Source: Burkholderia sp. D-99 (GTDB lineage: Bacteria; Pseudomonadota; Gammaproteobacteria; Burkholderiales; Burkholderiaceae). Taken from it: 39,112 bases of DNA. This document shows positions 1 through 6,767 of the stretch, one piece after another (position 1 is the first letter of the stretch; each line of letters begins with the position of its first letter). The position numbers and the translations under genes are program-made. Location: the NCBI RefSeq assembly GCF_011605345.1, contig NZ_JAAOXM010000023.1, positions 1-39,112 on the forward strand. The letters are read 5' to 3'. A model generated the notes under the pieces. That model had not been told where the DNA came from. It saw nothing but the letters and a program-made list of their open reading frames with translations, and did no database searches.

Positions 1-144
1 CCCGACGAACAGCCCGACGAACAGCCCGACGAACAGCCCGACGAACAGCCCGACGAACAGCCCGACGAATAGCCCGACGAATAGCCCGACGAATAGCCCG
101 ACGAATAGCTCGACGAATAGCTCGACCAACAGCTCGACCAACAG
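1..144. repeat. 12-bp tandem array (CCCGACGAACAG), 12 units
   Basis: Twelve head-to-tail 12-bp units run from the first base of the window. Five read CCCGACGAACAG, four CCCGACGAATAG, one CTCGACGAATAG and two CTCGACCAACAG, so variants are grouped in blocks, as expected of repeat expansion. Because 12 is a multiple of 3 every frame gives a four-residue repeat: LFVG/LLVE on the minus strand, PTNS on the plus strand, and PDEQ on the plus strand until a CAG-to-TAG change stops that frame at base 72. The array continues beyond the left edge, so a neighbouring gene cannot be excluded. Confidence 0.95.
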
Positions 145-207
145 TTCGATGGCCGCCGGCGCCGCGGGCTTTCCGATTCCCCCGGCAGCGCCGTGGCCGT
201 CATCCAT
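1..207 (-). CDS. Possible partial reading frame over the 12-bp repeat
   Basis: A minus-strand frame opens with ATG at 207 and stays open to the window edge. It encodes a short Gly/Ala-rich leader followed by (LLVE)2, LFVE and at least nine LFVG repeats, a very hydrophobic low-complexity tract. No ribosome binding site is visible before the ATG and I recognise no family. It lies downstream of, and on the same strand as, the AhpD-like gene. It may be a chance frame created by the repeat; on the opposite strand a gene ending at the TAG at 70-72 (PDEQ repeats) is equally possible. I give low confidence to translation. Confidence 0.15.
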   Translation of the reverse strand, partial: MDDGHGAAGGIGKPAAPAAIELLVELLVELFVELFVGLFVGLFVGLFVGLFVGLFVGLFVGLFVGLFVG

Positions 208-316
208 GCGGTGCGCCCGTCGCGGCAACAGGGCCGGCAACGGGCGCGGTCGAAACGGTGGCGGGAGCCGGCAGCGGGACCGCATGCCGTCCCGAACGCC
301 CGCACTGCCGCGATGC

Positions 317-859
317 TTACTTCACGGGTGGGAAATCGACGACCGTGTCGTTGATGCGGTTGAACGTGTTGGTGAAGATCGTCAGTGCGATCGCGAGCGA
401 GATTTCCGCGAGTTGCGTGTCCGTGTAGCCGGCTTCGCGAATCGCCGCGAATTCGTCGTCGGTGATCGTGCCGCTCGTTCGTTGCAGGTTCAGCACGAAA
501 CGGATCAGTGCGTCGCGCTTCGCGTCGCCGGTGTTCGGCTCGCGCGAACGGATCGCGCGCAGTGCGTCGGCCGACAGGCCGGTCATCTTGCCGAGCAGGT
601 TGTGCGCGGCGACGCAGTAGTCACACCCGGTATCGGCGCTGACGAGCAGCTTGATCGTTTCGAGATCCTGCCTGGAGAGTGTGCCGCCGGCGAGCACACC
701 TTCGGCGTTGAGCACCGCCGCGAGCGCGTTCGGCGCGAGATGGCCGACGGCGGCGAACAGGTTGGGGACGGTGCCGCCGGCGACCTTGCGGACTTGTGCG
801 TACACGTCGGCAGTTGCACCGGTGGCGGTTTCGATGGCGGGGATGGCGATGCGGCTCAT
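317..859 (-). CDS. Carboxymuconolactone decarboxylase / AhpD-like protein
   Basis: A 180-residue all-helical protein of the carboxymuconolactone decarboxylase (CMD/AhpD-like) superfamily. The hallmark CxxCxxxH motif is present as C79-D-Y-C82-V-A-A-H86, preceded by an acidic residue in the helix before it (E67). In AhpD-type members the Cys pair and His relay protons and reduce peroxides or disulfides, so an antioxidant or peroxidase-linked role is likelier than ring decarboxylation; the substrate cannot be read from sequence. The start is supported by AAGGAG six bases upstream of ATG. No signal peptide, so cytosolic. It is the last gene of a minus-strand run after the small winged-helix-like and HPr-like genes, although 139 bp separate it from its neighbour, so it probably has its own promoter. 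Confidence 0.9.
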   Translation of the reverse strand: MSRIAIPAIETATGATADVYAQVRKVAGGTVPNLFAAVGHLAPNALAAVLNAEGVLAGGTLSRQDLETIKLLVSADTGCDYCVAAHNLLGKMTGLSADALRAIRSREPNTGDAKRDALIRFVLNLQRTSGTITDDEFAAIREAGYTDTQLAEISLAIALTIFTNTFNRINDTVVDFPPVK

Positions 860-998
860 GACTGGCTCCTTGATCGGAAAGTGGGCACCCGTTCGTTCGG
901 GGTGACTCCACTTTAGAAGCGCGGAGCGATCCTCATAAGGCGGAAAATCGCCATTGTGATGCTCAAAAGGATCAAGCTGATTCGCTGCCGCTTGCGAT

Positions 999-1220
999 CT
1001 ACTTCCGGCTTTTTAGGAAAGTCCGCCCTTCGGGCGTGATCGACGCGCCGGAGCGGCCGTGTGCGGAATGGCTGACGAAGCCCGCGCCGACGAGCTCCCG
1101 CGCGATCGACCAGCCGAGCGCGGGCGCATCGCGCCCGTAGCGGACGTCGGCGAGGCGCTCGAGCGCCCAGATGGCAGAGGCCGACAGGTTCGGGGTGTTG
1201 GACGTGAAGTTGTCGCTCAT
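999..1220 (-). CDS. Small winged-helix-like protein, 73 aa
   Basis: I chose the ATG at 1220 because GAGGA lies about seven bases upstream; an ATG 60 bases further upstream has no such site. The 73-residue product has an N-terminal helix-rich part and ends in a segment of the type GASITPEGRTFL, which resembles the last wing strand and helix of MarR/PadR-like winged-helix domains (typically LTPEGRxLL). It is too short for a complete regulator of those families, so DNA binding is inference. It sits 63 bp downstream of the HPr-like gene on the same strand and may be cotranscribed with it. No family name can be given with confidence. Confidence 0.6.
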   Translation of the reverse strand: MSDNFTSNTPNLSASAIWALERLADVRYGRDAPALGWSIARELVGAGFVSHSAHGRSGASITPEGRTFLKSRK

Positions 1221-1283
1221 CGCTTCCTCGTGAAAAGGGGATTCGGGGTGGGCGGGATGCCGTGACGTCGGGTGGTGCACGGG

Positions 1284-1547
1284 TCAGCGGGCCTGGAGCA
1301 CGGGCAGCAGCGCCTGCAGTGCCGCCTGCTCGTCGGGGCCGGTGGCCAGTACCTGCGCGGACGTGCCGCCGTGCACCTGCAGCGCCGCGACGGCGGCGCT
1401 GTCCTTCGCATCGCTGCTGATCCCGTTCGCGATCAGCAGGATGTCGCTTTCGAAGCCGCGCGCCGCGTCGACGGCTGCTTCTCGTGCGGCTCCGCCGCGG
1501 TTGCGGTTCCAAGCAGGGCCGATTTCAACATACACAACGGTTGCCAC
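1284..1547 (-). CDS. HPr-fold protein lacking the phosphorylatable His
   Basis: The open frame begins at 1715, but only its last 87 residues look like a protein family, and 87 is the usual length of HPr. I therefore place the start at the GTG at 1547; an AGAGG lies 12 bases upstream, which is a long spacing, so the start is tentative. The C-terminal half follows ordinary Burkholderia HPr closely: an NG turn, an A-K before the second helix, and a GPDEQAALQALL helix matching GPDEQAAMQALL. The N-terminal active-site loop, normally GLHARAS, reads RGGAAREA, so the His that accepts phosphate from PEP-enzyme I is absent. A PTS phosphotransfer role is therefore unlikely; a regulatory or ligand-binding role is inference. 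Confidence 0.6.
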   Translation of the reverse strand: MATVVYVEIGPAWNRNRGGAAREAAVDAARGFESDILLIANGISSDAKDSAAVAALQVHGGTSAQVLATGPDEQAALQALLPVLQAR

Positions 1548-1776
1548 GATGTCGGAAAGCCTCTGGACGGGGGAATCGGTGTGTGGCGCCGGGCCGGCAA
1601 TACGCCAGGCACGTGTGAAATACGCTTTCCGGCACGACTCAGGGGCGCCGGCAGCGAGGCCGGGGTGTGTCATCCTGCTTGGATGTGCCGGCATTCTCGG
1701 TGAAACGGGGCGCAAGTCCGGCGAATTGCGCGAAAGCGGTGATTATAATACAGCGTTTAAGATATGTGTATTGCAT

Positions 1777-1782
1777 TATAAT
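1777..1782 (+). promoter_or_regulatory. Candidate -10 box for phnA
   Basis: A perfect TATAAT lies in a short AT-rich island (about 1740-1785) of an otherwise GC-rich region, 124 bp before the phnA start. The upstream match to -35 is weak (GTTTAA, 16-bp spacer). The island contains ATTATAAT twice, at 1742-1749 and 1775-1782. Confidence 0.35.
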
Positions 1783-1905
1783 GTCGTGTGCGCCGATGGC
1801 GGCCCGCCGATCCGTCGGCGCGCGCCGCCAGGCCGGCCGGGCGACGCTGCCAGGCTCACCCGGCATTTTTATCGACGATCCACCTCCTCCTGAATGGAAG
1901 CTGCA

Positions 1906-2250
1906 ATGAACGCCGCCCCCGCCTGCCCGCAATGCGCGATGGAAAACACTTACCCGGACGGCACGCTGACCGTATGCGCGGACTGCGGCCATGAATGGTC
2001 GGCCGGCGCCGGCGCCGAAACGGGCGACGAGCCGGCGGGCGACGTCGTCAAGGACGCAAACGGCAACGTGCTGTCGGATGGCGACTCGGTCGTGCTGATC
2101 AAGGACTTGCGCGTGAAGGGCTCTTCGATCACCCTGAAGATGGGAACCAAGGTCAAGAGCATCCGGCTCGTCGGCGGCGATCACGAGGTCGACTGCAAGA
2201 CCGACATGGGCGGCTTCATGCTGAAGGCCTGCTACCTGAAGAAAGTCTGA
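1906..2250 (+). CDS. phnA: Zinc-ribbon PhnA/YjdM protein
   Basis: A 114-residue PhnA/YjdM family protein. The N-terminal zinc ribbon has two Cys pairs (CPQC near residues 7-10 and CADC near 25-28) followed by a GHEW motif; the C-terminal domain carries the family's VKDANGN and DGDSV...IKDLRVKGSS stretch and a basic KKV end. Despite the name, this family is not a phosphonate-bond hydrolase; its cellular role is unsettled. The start at 1906 is preferred over one 12 bases upstream because GGAAG lies five bases before it and the family begins just ahead of the first Cys pair. The length matches E. coli YjdM closely. The next gene starts 43 bp downstream on the same strand, so the two may be cotranscribed. 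Confidence 0.92.
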   Translation: MNAAPACPQCAMENTYPDGTLTVCADCGHEWSAGAGAETGDEPAGDVVKDANGNVLSDGDSVVLIKDLRVKGSSITLKMGTKVKSIRLVGGDHEVDCKTDMGGFMLKACYLKKV

Positions 2251-2293
2251 GCGCTCACACCCCGATCGACCGTTCGCAATCGACTGCCCACCC

Positions 2294-3130
2294 ATGGCCG
2301 AGGAACGAATTTCCTACGACGCGTTCGTCAGGTTCCTGGCGACGCCGCTGAACGACGGCCGGCCTTTCGTGCTGGAGACGCAGCACGCGCTTTCGCTGCA
2401 CTTCGACCATTTGGGCACGCAGAGCTTCATGTCGCTGCGGGATCCGGGCCGGCTCGAGCTCGGCTATACGCGCGTGATGATGGGCTTTCTGTTGCTGCAG
2501 CCGGTGCCCGCGCACATCTGCATGCTCGGGCTCGGCGGCGGTTCGCTGGCGAAGTACTGTTACCGGCACCTGCCCGGCGCGGCGATCGACGCGGTCGAGA
2601 TCAACGCGGACGTGATTGCGCTGCGAGACGTATTCAGGATTCCTGCCGATGACGGCCGGTTCACGGTGGTGTGCGCCGACGGCGCGGATCATCTGGAAAG
2701 GACGGATGTCAGGACGGACGTGATCCTGCACGACGCATTTGTCGCGGACGGCATGCGGGGCCGGTGTACGGGTGCCGCATTCCTCGCGGCATGCCGGGCG
2801 CGCCTGAGCGAAAACGGCGTACTGGCGATCAACTTCATGGACGACGATCCGGCGTTGCCGCAGCATCTCGAGCAACTGCGAGCGGTGTTCGGCGCCTCGT
2901 ATACGCTGGTGCCGTGCGGCGACGACAACAACTTCATCGCGTTTGCGTGGAAGAACGGCAACCGGCTGCCGTCCTTGCGTATCCTGCTCGAACGCGCACT
3001 TGCGTGCGCACAGGCCGGCGAGCTCAAGCTGGCGGCCACGGCGAGGCGGATGAAGGCCGGCGAGGGCGTCGAGCCGCGGCGGCTGGTGCTGCGTGCGCAG
3101 CCGCACGGGCGGTGGGAGATCGGCGCGTAA
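2294..3130 (+). CDS. Spermidine synthase-like methyltransferase-fold protein
   Basis: A 278-residue protein of the spermidine synthase (SpeE)-like family. It has a Rossmann methyltransferase core: LGLGGGSLAKY is the nucleotide-binding loop I, AVEINADVI the acidic loop that would hold the donor's ribose, and DVILHDAF corresponds to the catalytic aspartate strand. Many such proteins in proteobacteria are annotated as spermidine synthases although they lack the full decarboxylated-SAM and putrescine pocket, so aminopropyl transfer is not certain. The N-terminal beta-strand domain is present but short. No signal or membrane segments. It lies 43 bp after phnA and converges with the ribbon-helix-helix gene. 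Confidence 0.8.
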   Translation: MAEERISYDAFVRFLATPLNDGRPFVLETQHALSLHFDHLGTQSFMSLRDPGRLELGYTRVMMGFLLLQPVPAHICMLGLGGGSLAKYCYRHLPGAAIDAVEINADVIALRDVFRIPADDGRFTVVCADGADHLERTDVRTDVILHDAFVADGMRGRCTGAAFLAACRARLSENGVLAINFMDDDPALPQHLEQLRAVFGASYTLVPCGDDNNFIAFAWKNGNRLPSLRILLERALACAQAGELKLAATARRMKAGEGVEPRRLVLRAQPHGRWEIGA

Positions 3131-3153
3131 CCGGCACGTAATCGGCACCGCGC

Positions 3154-3173
3154 GCGTGGCCGGGCGGCCGCGC
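3154..3173. terminator. Hairpin between convergent genes
   Basis: An 8-bp stem with one G-U pair (GCGTGGCC / GGCCGCGC) and a GGGC loop sits between the convergent spermidine-synthase-like and ribbon-helix-helix genes. There is no T-run on either side, so termination is only a possibility. Confidence 0.3.
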
Positions 3174-3359
3174 TTACTTCACGCGCTTGCCGAGCGCGCT
3201 CTTGGTCTTGTACGTCACGCCGTGACGGTCGAGATACTCGCGGATCAGTTGCCGCACGACTTGCGAAGGCGTGAGATCCTGCTCTGCGCAGAGCATCTCG
3301 AAGGCTTCCTTCTTCGCGGGGTCGATCAGGACGGTCAGGCGGGCGGTTTTCGTTTCCAT
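3174..3359 (-). CDS. Ribbon-helix-helix (CopG-like) DNA-binding protein
   Basis: A 61-residue protein with the ribbon-helix-helix layout: a short beta strand (TARLTVLID, about residues 5-13), then helix 1 (PAKKEAFEMLCAEQ), the turn LTPSQVV and helix 2 (RQLIREYLDRHG), with a basic tail. Such proteins dimerise through the strand and bind the major groove, commonly as antitoxins or plasmid-type regulators. No toxin gene is adjacent on the same strand, so it is an orphan here. No strong ribosome binding site is visible upstream of the ATG. A TATAAT on the minus strand (3397-3392) lies in the AT-rich patch just upstream and may be its -10 box. Confidence 0.75.
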   Translation of the reverse strand: METKTARLTVLIDPAKKEAFEMLCAEQDLTPSQVVRQLIREYLDRHGVTYKTKSALGKRVK

Positions 3360-3445
3360 TGCGAGGCGAGGGTGGTCGGTATGTTAATCAAATTATAATC
3401 GATCAGCCTGCTGCGCCGCTGCCGGAAACGCTGCCGGATGTGCGA

Positions 3446-4204
3446 TCAACGCTTGCTTCGGAGCAGCACGAGCAGGTCGTCGATCACCGGTACGATCGCG
3501 AGCGTGACGAGCACCGCGGCGAGCGGCACGGTCGATACGTAGCCGGCATGCTTGAAGCCGATCGCGCCGGCCAGGCCGCCGATGAAGAACGATGTGAGCA
3601 TCGTGGCGTGAATCCGCAGTTTCGAACGGTTGGCGACCACCGCATGCGCGTCGACGTCGATCGCCGCCCGGTTCCAGTAGAACAGCTTCCCGAGCTCGAT
3701 GCCGAGGTCGGTCACGATGCCGGTCATGTGCGTCGTGCGGATCTCCGCGCCCGACAGCTTCGTGATCGTCGCGTTCTGCAGCCCCATGATGAAGCACAGC
3801 AGCGTCACCGTCACCGGCACGAAGAAGGTTTCCCACAGCGCGAGGTGGCTGCCGAGCAGCCCGAACAGGAGCAGCAGCGCGGCCTCGACCAGCAGCGGCA
3901 GCATGAACTGGCTGTGCAGGCCGCGGCGGCGGCCCCAGTTGACGAGGATCGCCGAGCAGCTGGCGCCGATCAGGAACGACCCCAGCGAGCTGATGCCGGC
4001 CAGCGCGAGCCGCACGTCGCCGAGTGCTGTCTGGTCGGCGATCGCCGATACGATGCCGCTCATGTGCGACGTGTATTGCTTGACCGCGAGGAAGCCGCCG
4101 GCATTGGCCGCGCCGGCGACGAACGCCAGCGAAAACCCGAGCTGACGGTTCGCGGTCGCGCTGCGGTGTTTTCCGGTCAGGTTTCGAAAATACTGCGCTG
4201 GCAT
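3446..4204 (-). CDS. YoaK family (DUF1275) membrane protein
   Basis: A polytopic inner-membrane protein of the YoaK/DUF1275 family, about 252 residues from the ATG at 4204; an upstream extension to 4312 reads as an Arg/Pro-rich non-membrane segment and is probably not translated. About six hydrophobic segments are visible. Family signatures include the first-helix AFVAGAANAGGFL, the THMSGxV-like repeats (TSHMSGIVS and TTHMTGIVT, the internally duplicated motif of the family) and MGLQNATITK. Transport is suspected for the family but no substrate is established. It is divergent from the 116-residue membrane protein gene, and a perfect 19-bp palindrome lies between them. A second, diverged YoaK member lies at 26621-27352. 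Confidence 0.85.
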   Translation of the reverse strand: MPAQYFRNLTGKHRSATANRQLGFSLAFVAGAANAGGFLAVKQYTSHMSGIVSAIADQTALGDVRLALAGISSLGSFLIGASCSAILVNWGRRRGLHSQFMLPLLVEAALLLLFGLLGSHLALWETFFVPVTVTLLCFIMGLQNATITKLSGAEIRTTHMTGIVTDLGIELGKLFYWNRAAIDVDAHAVVANRSKLRIHATMLTSFFIGGLAGAIGFKHAGYVSTVPLAAVLVTLAIVPVIDDLLVLLRSKR

Positions 4205-4321
4205 AGGGGCTTCGCTCAATCGCCGCGGATCGCGGGCACGGACGTGACGAGCGGTGCCGGGCAGCAGGGCGGGCACGCCACCTGCGCGCAGGCACCGGGT
4301 CTCTCGAATCATGTGACGAAC

Positions 4322-4340
4322 ATGATAATGCCATTATCAT
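4322..4340. promoter_or_regulatory. Perfect 19-bp palindrome, candidate operator
   Basis: ATGATAATG-C-CATTATCAT is a perfect 9-1-9 inverted repeat between the divergent YoaK gene (start 4204) and the gene at 4456. Its half-site TGATAAT equals the half-site of the classical Fur 7-1-7 box, but here the arms are separated by three bases rather than one, so a metalloregulator is only a suggestion. Confidence 0.6.
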
Positions 4341-4455
4341 ACTCTGTTGGCCCGATGGGGCTTTCAGTACAATGTCATGCGGCGCGGCCTGACGGCGAAT
4401 TCGCTGCCGCATTGCCGCGCCGCCCGCGTTTGCGATCACTTCTGCCTACCGTTTC

Positions 4456-4806
4456 ATGACCCCGATCAAGTTCATTCTTCGCTACACGGCGATCCCGTTC
4501 ACGGCCATCGTGGCCGTGGTGATCTGGACTGTCATACCATCGTCGAAAGAGATCGATGCGAGACAATACGCGGCGCTGTCGCGCGCGTACGCGAGTTTCC
4601 CGCTGCCGTTCCGGCGCGAGATCTCGGAAACGATGGACCACGGCCGGATCAACGACCGGCGCTACCAGGCGCTCGTGCGCGATTCGCTGGGCAATGGCGT
4701 CGCGCTGGACTGGCCGGCGTCGGGCGTCGGCGAACTCGCCGACGAGCGGCAAAAACTGGCCGAACTGATTCAGGCCGATTCCGATCTTCAAGGGCATCAC
4801 CAATGA
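4456..4806 (+). CDS. Hypothetical membrane-anchored protein, 116 aa
   Basis: Unrecognised. Residues about 8-28 form one hydrophobic segment (starting IPFTAIVAVVIWTVI) and the remaining ~85 residues are polar and rich in Arg, Asp and Glu, so a single-pass inner-membrane protein with a soluble domain is likely. Its TGA overlaps the ATG of the following DUF2909 gene (ATGA at 4803-4806), which indicates translational coupling and a two-gene operon ending at the terminator at 5023. The product may act together with the DUF2909 protein, but nothing in the sequence gives a biochemical role. Confidence 0.6.
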   Translation: MTPIKFILRYTAIPFTAIVAVVIWTVIPSSKEIDARQYAALSRAYASFPLPFRREISETMDHGRINDRRYQALVRDSLGNGVALDWPASGVGELADERQKLAELIQADSDLQGHHQ

Positions 4807-5015
4807 AAACTCTGCTGGTTTCCGTGGCATTCGCGATGATCATCGCAAGCCTGATCTTCGCGCTGTATTTCATGAATCACGATCGCGGCAAGTCCAAGCG
4901 GATGGCATGGTCGCTCGCGGCACGCGTCGGGCTGTCGGTCACGCTGTTCCTGTCGCTGCTGATCGCTTACAAGCTGGGCTGGATCGAGCCGACGGGGTTG
5001 CCGATCGGGCGCTGA
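4803..5015 (+). CDS. DUF2909 twin-transmembrane protein
   Basis: A 70-residue protein matching the DUF2909 family: an N-terminal transmembrane helix (LLVSVAFAMIIASLIFALYF), a polar loop with the typical MNHDRGKSKRM pattern, a second helix (VGLSVTLFLSLLIAYKLGW) and the conserved IEPTGLPIGR-type end. In many beta-proteobacteria the family sits beside cytochrome oxidase assembly genes; that context is absent here. The start codon overlaps the stop of the preceding gene by four bases. The product is a small inner-membrane protein of unknown function. Confidence 0.88.
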   Translation: MKTLLVSVAFAMIIASLIFALYFMNHDRGKSKRMAWSLAARVGLSVTLFLSLLIAYKLGWIEPTGLPIGR

Positions 5016-5022
5016 ACGACGG

Positions 5023-5048
5023 ACGCCCCGTTGCATGCGGGGCGTTTT
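5023..5048 (+). terminator. Rho-independent terminator
   Basis: The 7-bp stem ACGCCCC/GGGGCGT with a 9-base loop is followed by TTT, eight bases after the DUF2909 stop codon. It ends the two-gene membrane-protein operon. Confidence 0.85.
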
Positions 5049-5220
5049 CACAAACTCAAGTTTGAGTCTTTGATCAGGCTATTGTGATAAGAATACTTAT
5101 CCCGACAGCGCGACCAGATCGAAGAGCCAGGAATTTGGACAACGCTCGACCATCAATTTCCTCGCTGCGACAGGGCGGCGAGCAGTTGACGACTGACCCG
5201 CGGCGGAATTTTGTTGCCAG
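5049..5220. other. Non-coding stretch with two short palindromes
   Basis: No gene is visible. It holds ACTCAA-GT-TTGAGT (5054-5067) and the perfect repeat GATAAG-AATA-CTTATC (5086-5101). It lies between the terminator and the decayed IS3 element, so the palindromes could be remains of the element's insertion site or operators orphaned by it. I could not find matching terminal inverted repeats of the IS. Confidence 0.4.
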
Positions 5221-6330
5221 TCAAGCAGTGAGTCGCATGTCGATATTATCGGACGCCAGCCAAGCTCGACGGACCGTGGCCGGAGGTTGGTAGCGGGGAG
5301 CTATGCGGGCGTCGCTCGTTGTAAAGCTGTCGCCACTGCTCGATGAGCACCTTGGTTTCGGCGCGGATGCGGAACCATTCGCGATTCAGCAACGCGTCGC
5401 GCAGCTTGCCATTGAAGCTTTCAACGAAGCCGTTTTTCCATGGGCTACCGGGCGTGATGAAGGCCGGGCCGATAGACGCATCGCGCAGCCAGCGTATGAC
5501 GCGGGCAGCGGTAAATTCCGCGCCGTTGTCCGACCGAATGAGCGCCGGCTTGCCATACAACCGCATCAACCTCGACAGCACCAGAATCACGTCCTGCGAG
5601 TGCAGGCTGGCGCCGACCTCGATCGCCAGACATTCCCGCGTGCATTCATCGATTACGCACAGCATCTTCAAGACCTGGCCGTCCACCAGCTGATCATGGA
5701 CGAGGTCGTCGCTCCAGACCGAATTGGGCCACGTCGCACCGGGCAGGCGAATGTCGCTGTCGCAGCGTCGCCGGCGCGGACGCCGTCTCGGAATGCTCAG
5801 CTTCAGGGCTCGCCACAGGCGACGCACCCGCGACTCGCCCAACGACAGCCAGCCGAGATACGGCGATACCCAAAGCGCGGCACCTCCCGAGACGCCGCGA
5901 TCAACTGCTCGCCCAGAAGCCGATCTTTCTCTGGCTGCTTGGGTTCATAGGCCGGCACCCGGCAACTCAACCCCAGGTAACGACATGCCTTGCGTTGTGA
6001 CAGCCCCCGCCGGATCAGGACTTCCAGCGCTTCGCGCCGGCCCGTCGGGGTGTTCTTTTTTTCGGCTGAACGCCTTCAGACCATCGATCACCAGCAGTTG
6101 CTCGGCGACCAAGCGCTTGAGCTGCTCGTTTTCCGATTCAAGTTCTTTGAGCCGACGGACTTCAGCCACATCCATGCCGCCGAATTTGTTTCGCCAGCGC
6201 TAGAACGTTTGCTCCGTGATGTTGTGCTGCTTGCACAGATCTTTTACGGCTCTTCACGGCTCTCGGTTTCCCGAGGAATACGGATGGTGTATCGCTTCTT
6301 CGTCGAGTTCTCCTTGCCTCCAGGATAAGA
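5221..6330 (-). pseudogene. Decayed IS3-family element (OrfA-OrfB transposase)
   Basis: OrfA remains are recognisable from 6330 to about 6060: a start region resembling STKKRYT with the ATG gone, KDLCKQHNITEQTF, then an amber codon (TAG, 6202-6200) where the family has Tyr, RWRNKFGGM, and the leucine-zipper stretch RRLKELESENEQLKRLVAEQ. The A7G run (6062-6055) is the usual site for the programmed -1 frameshift into OrfB. OrfB retains the DDE residues (SDDLVHD, RSDNGAEF, GSPWKNGFVESFNGKLRD) but has a one-base deletion near 5851 and an indel near 5297, after which the normal end (RYQPPATVRRAW...) continues in another frame to the stop at 5221. It cannot make transposase without recoding. The family assignment is firm; the subgroup (IS407-like) is a guess. 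Terminal repeats were not found. Confidence 0.88.
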
Positions 6331-6767
6331 GAACTCACTTGCCGTTTGGCTACACGATCCATCTCAGGTCACATCCCCGTGATTTCAATGCAGATTACGA
6401 CGGTAGCGCCATCCAGGCGTGACAATGACTAGCGGTCGCCGATCCAATATTATTTTCAATAAAATCAGATAGTTTCTGTCTGGTCTTTTTGTGTCGCTTG
6501 AGAAACGGTCTGGAGGGGATTGTCCGGCTGTCAGGTGCCTGGACGGGCGTCATGTGGCATGTTTGGCATGTGTTAATTGATAAATTAATCGGTGCAACGG
6601 TGGTGGCTTTAATTACGGTTTACGGCAATGCCGGAAATATTCCCCGGCTCGCCAACGTATCTGTATACCATTGTCGGATATACATCGAACCGCACTCCTG
6701 GTGAGTGTGCAAATTGATTCAGATTCAATAGCGCCACGCTCTCCCCACCTCGATCGCACCGGATGCC
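6331..6767. promoter_or_regulatory. AT-rich gap upstream of the AraC/GyrI-like gene
   Basis: No gene is visible in these 437 bases. Base composition is clearly more AT-rich than the surroundings, consistent with acquired DNA. It contains the inverted repeat TTAATT-GATA-AATTAA (6573-6588) and, just before it, three CATGT copies, two of them within a repeated GGCATGT (6556-6562 and 6565-6571). These are candidate binding sites for the downstream AraC-type regulator, about 180-210 bp before its start. Confidence 0.4.

Noticed and set aside
149..916. Plus-strand 255-codon frame continuing from the PTNS repeat
   Set aside because: It is antisense to the whole AhpD-like gene, which has a ribosome site and CxxC motif.
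4322..4340. Firm assignment of the palindrome as a Fur box
   Set aside because: The half-site spacing is three bases rather than one; only a candidate operator is claimed.
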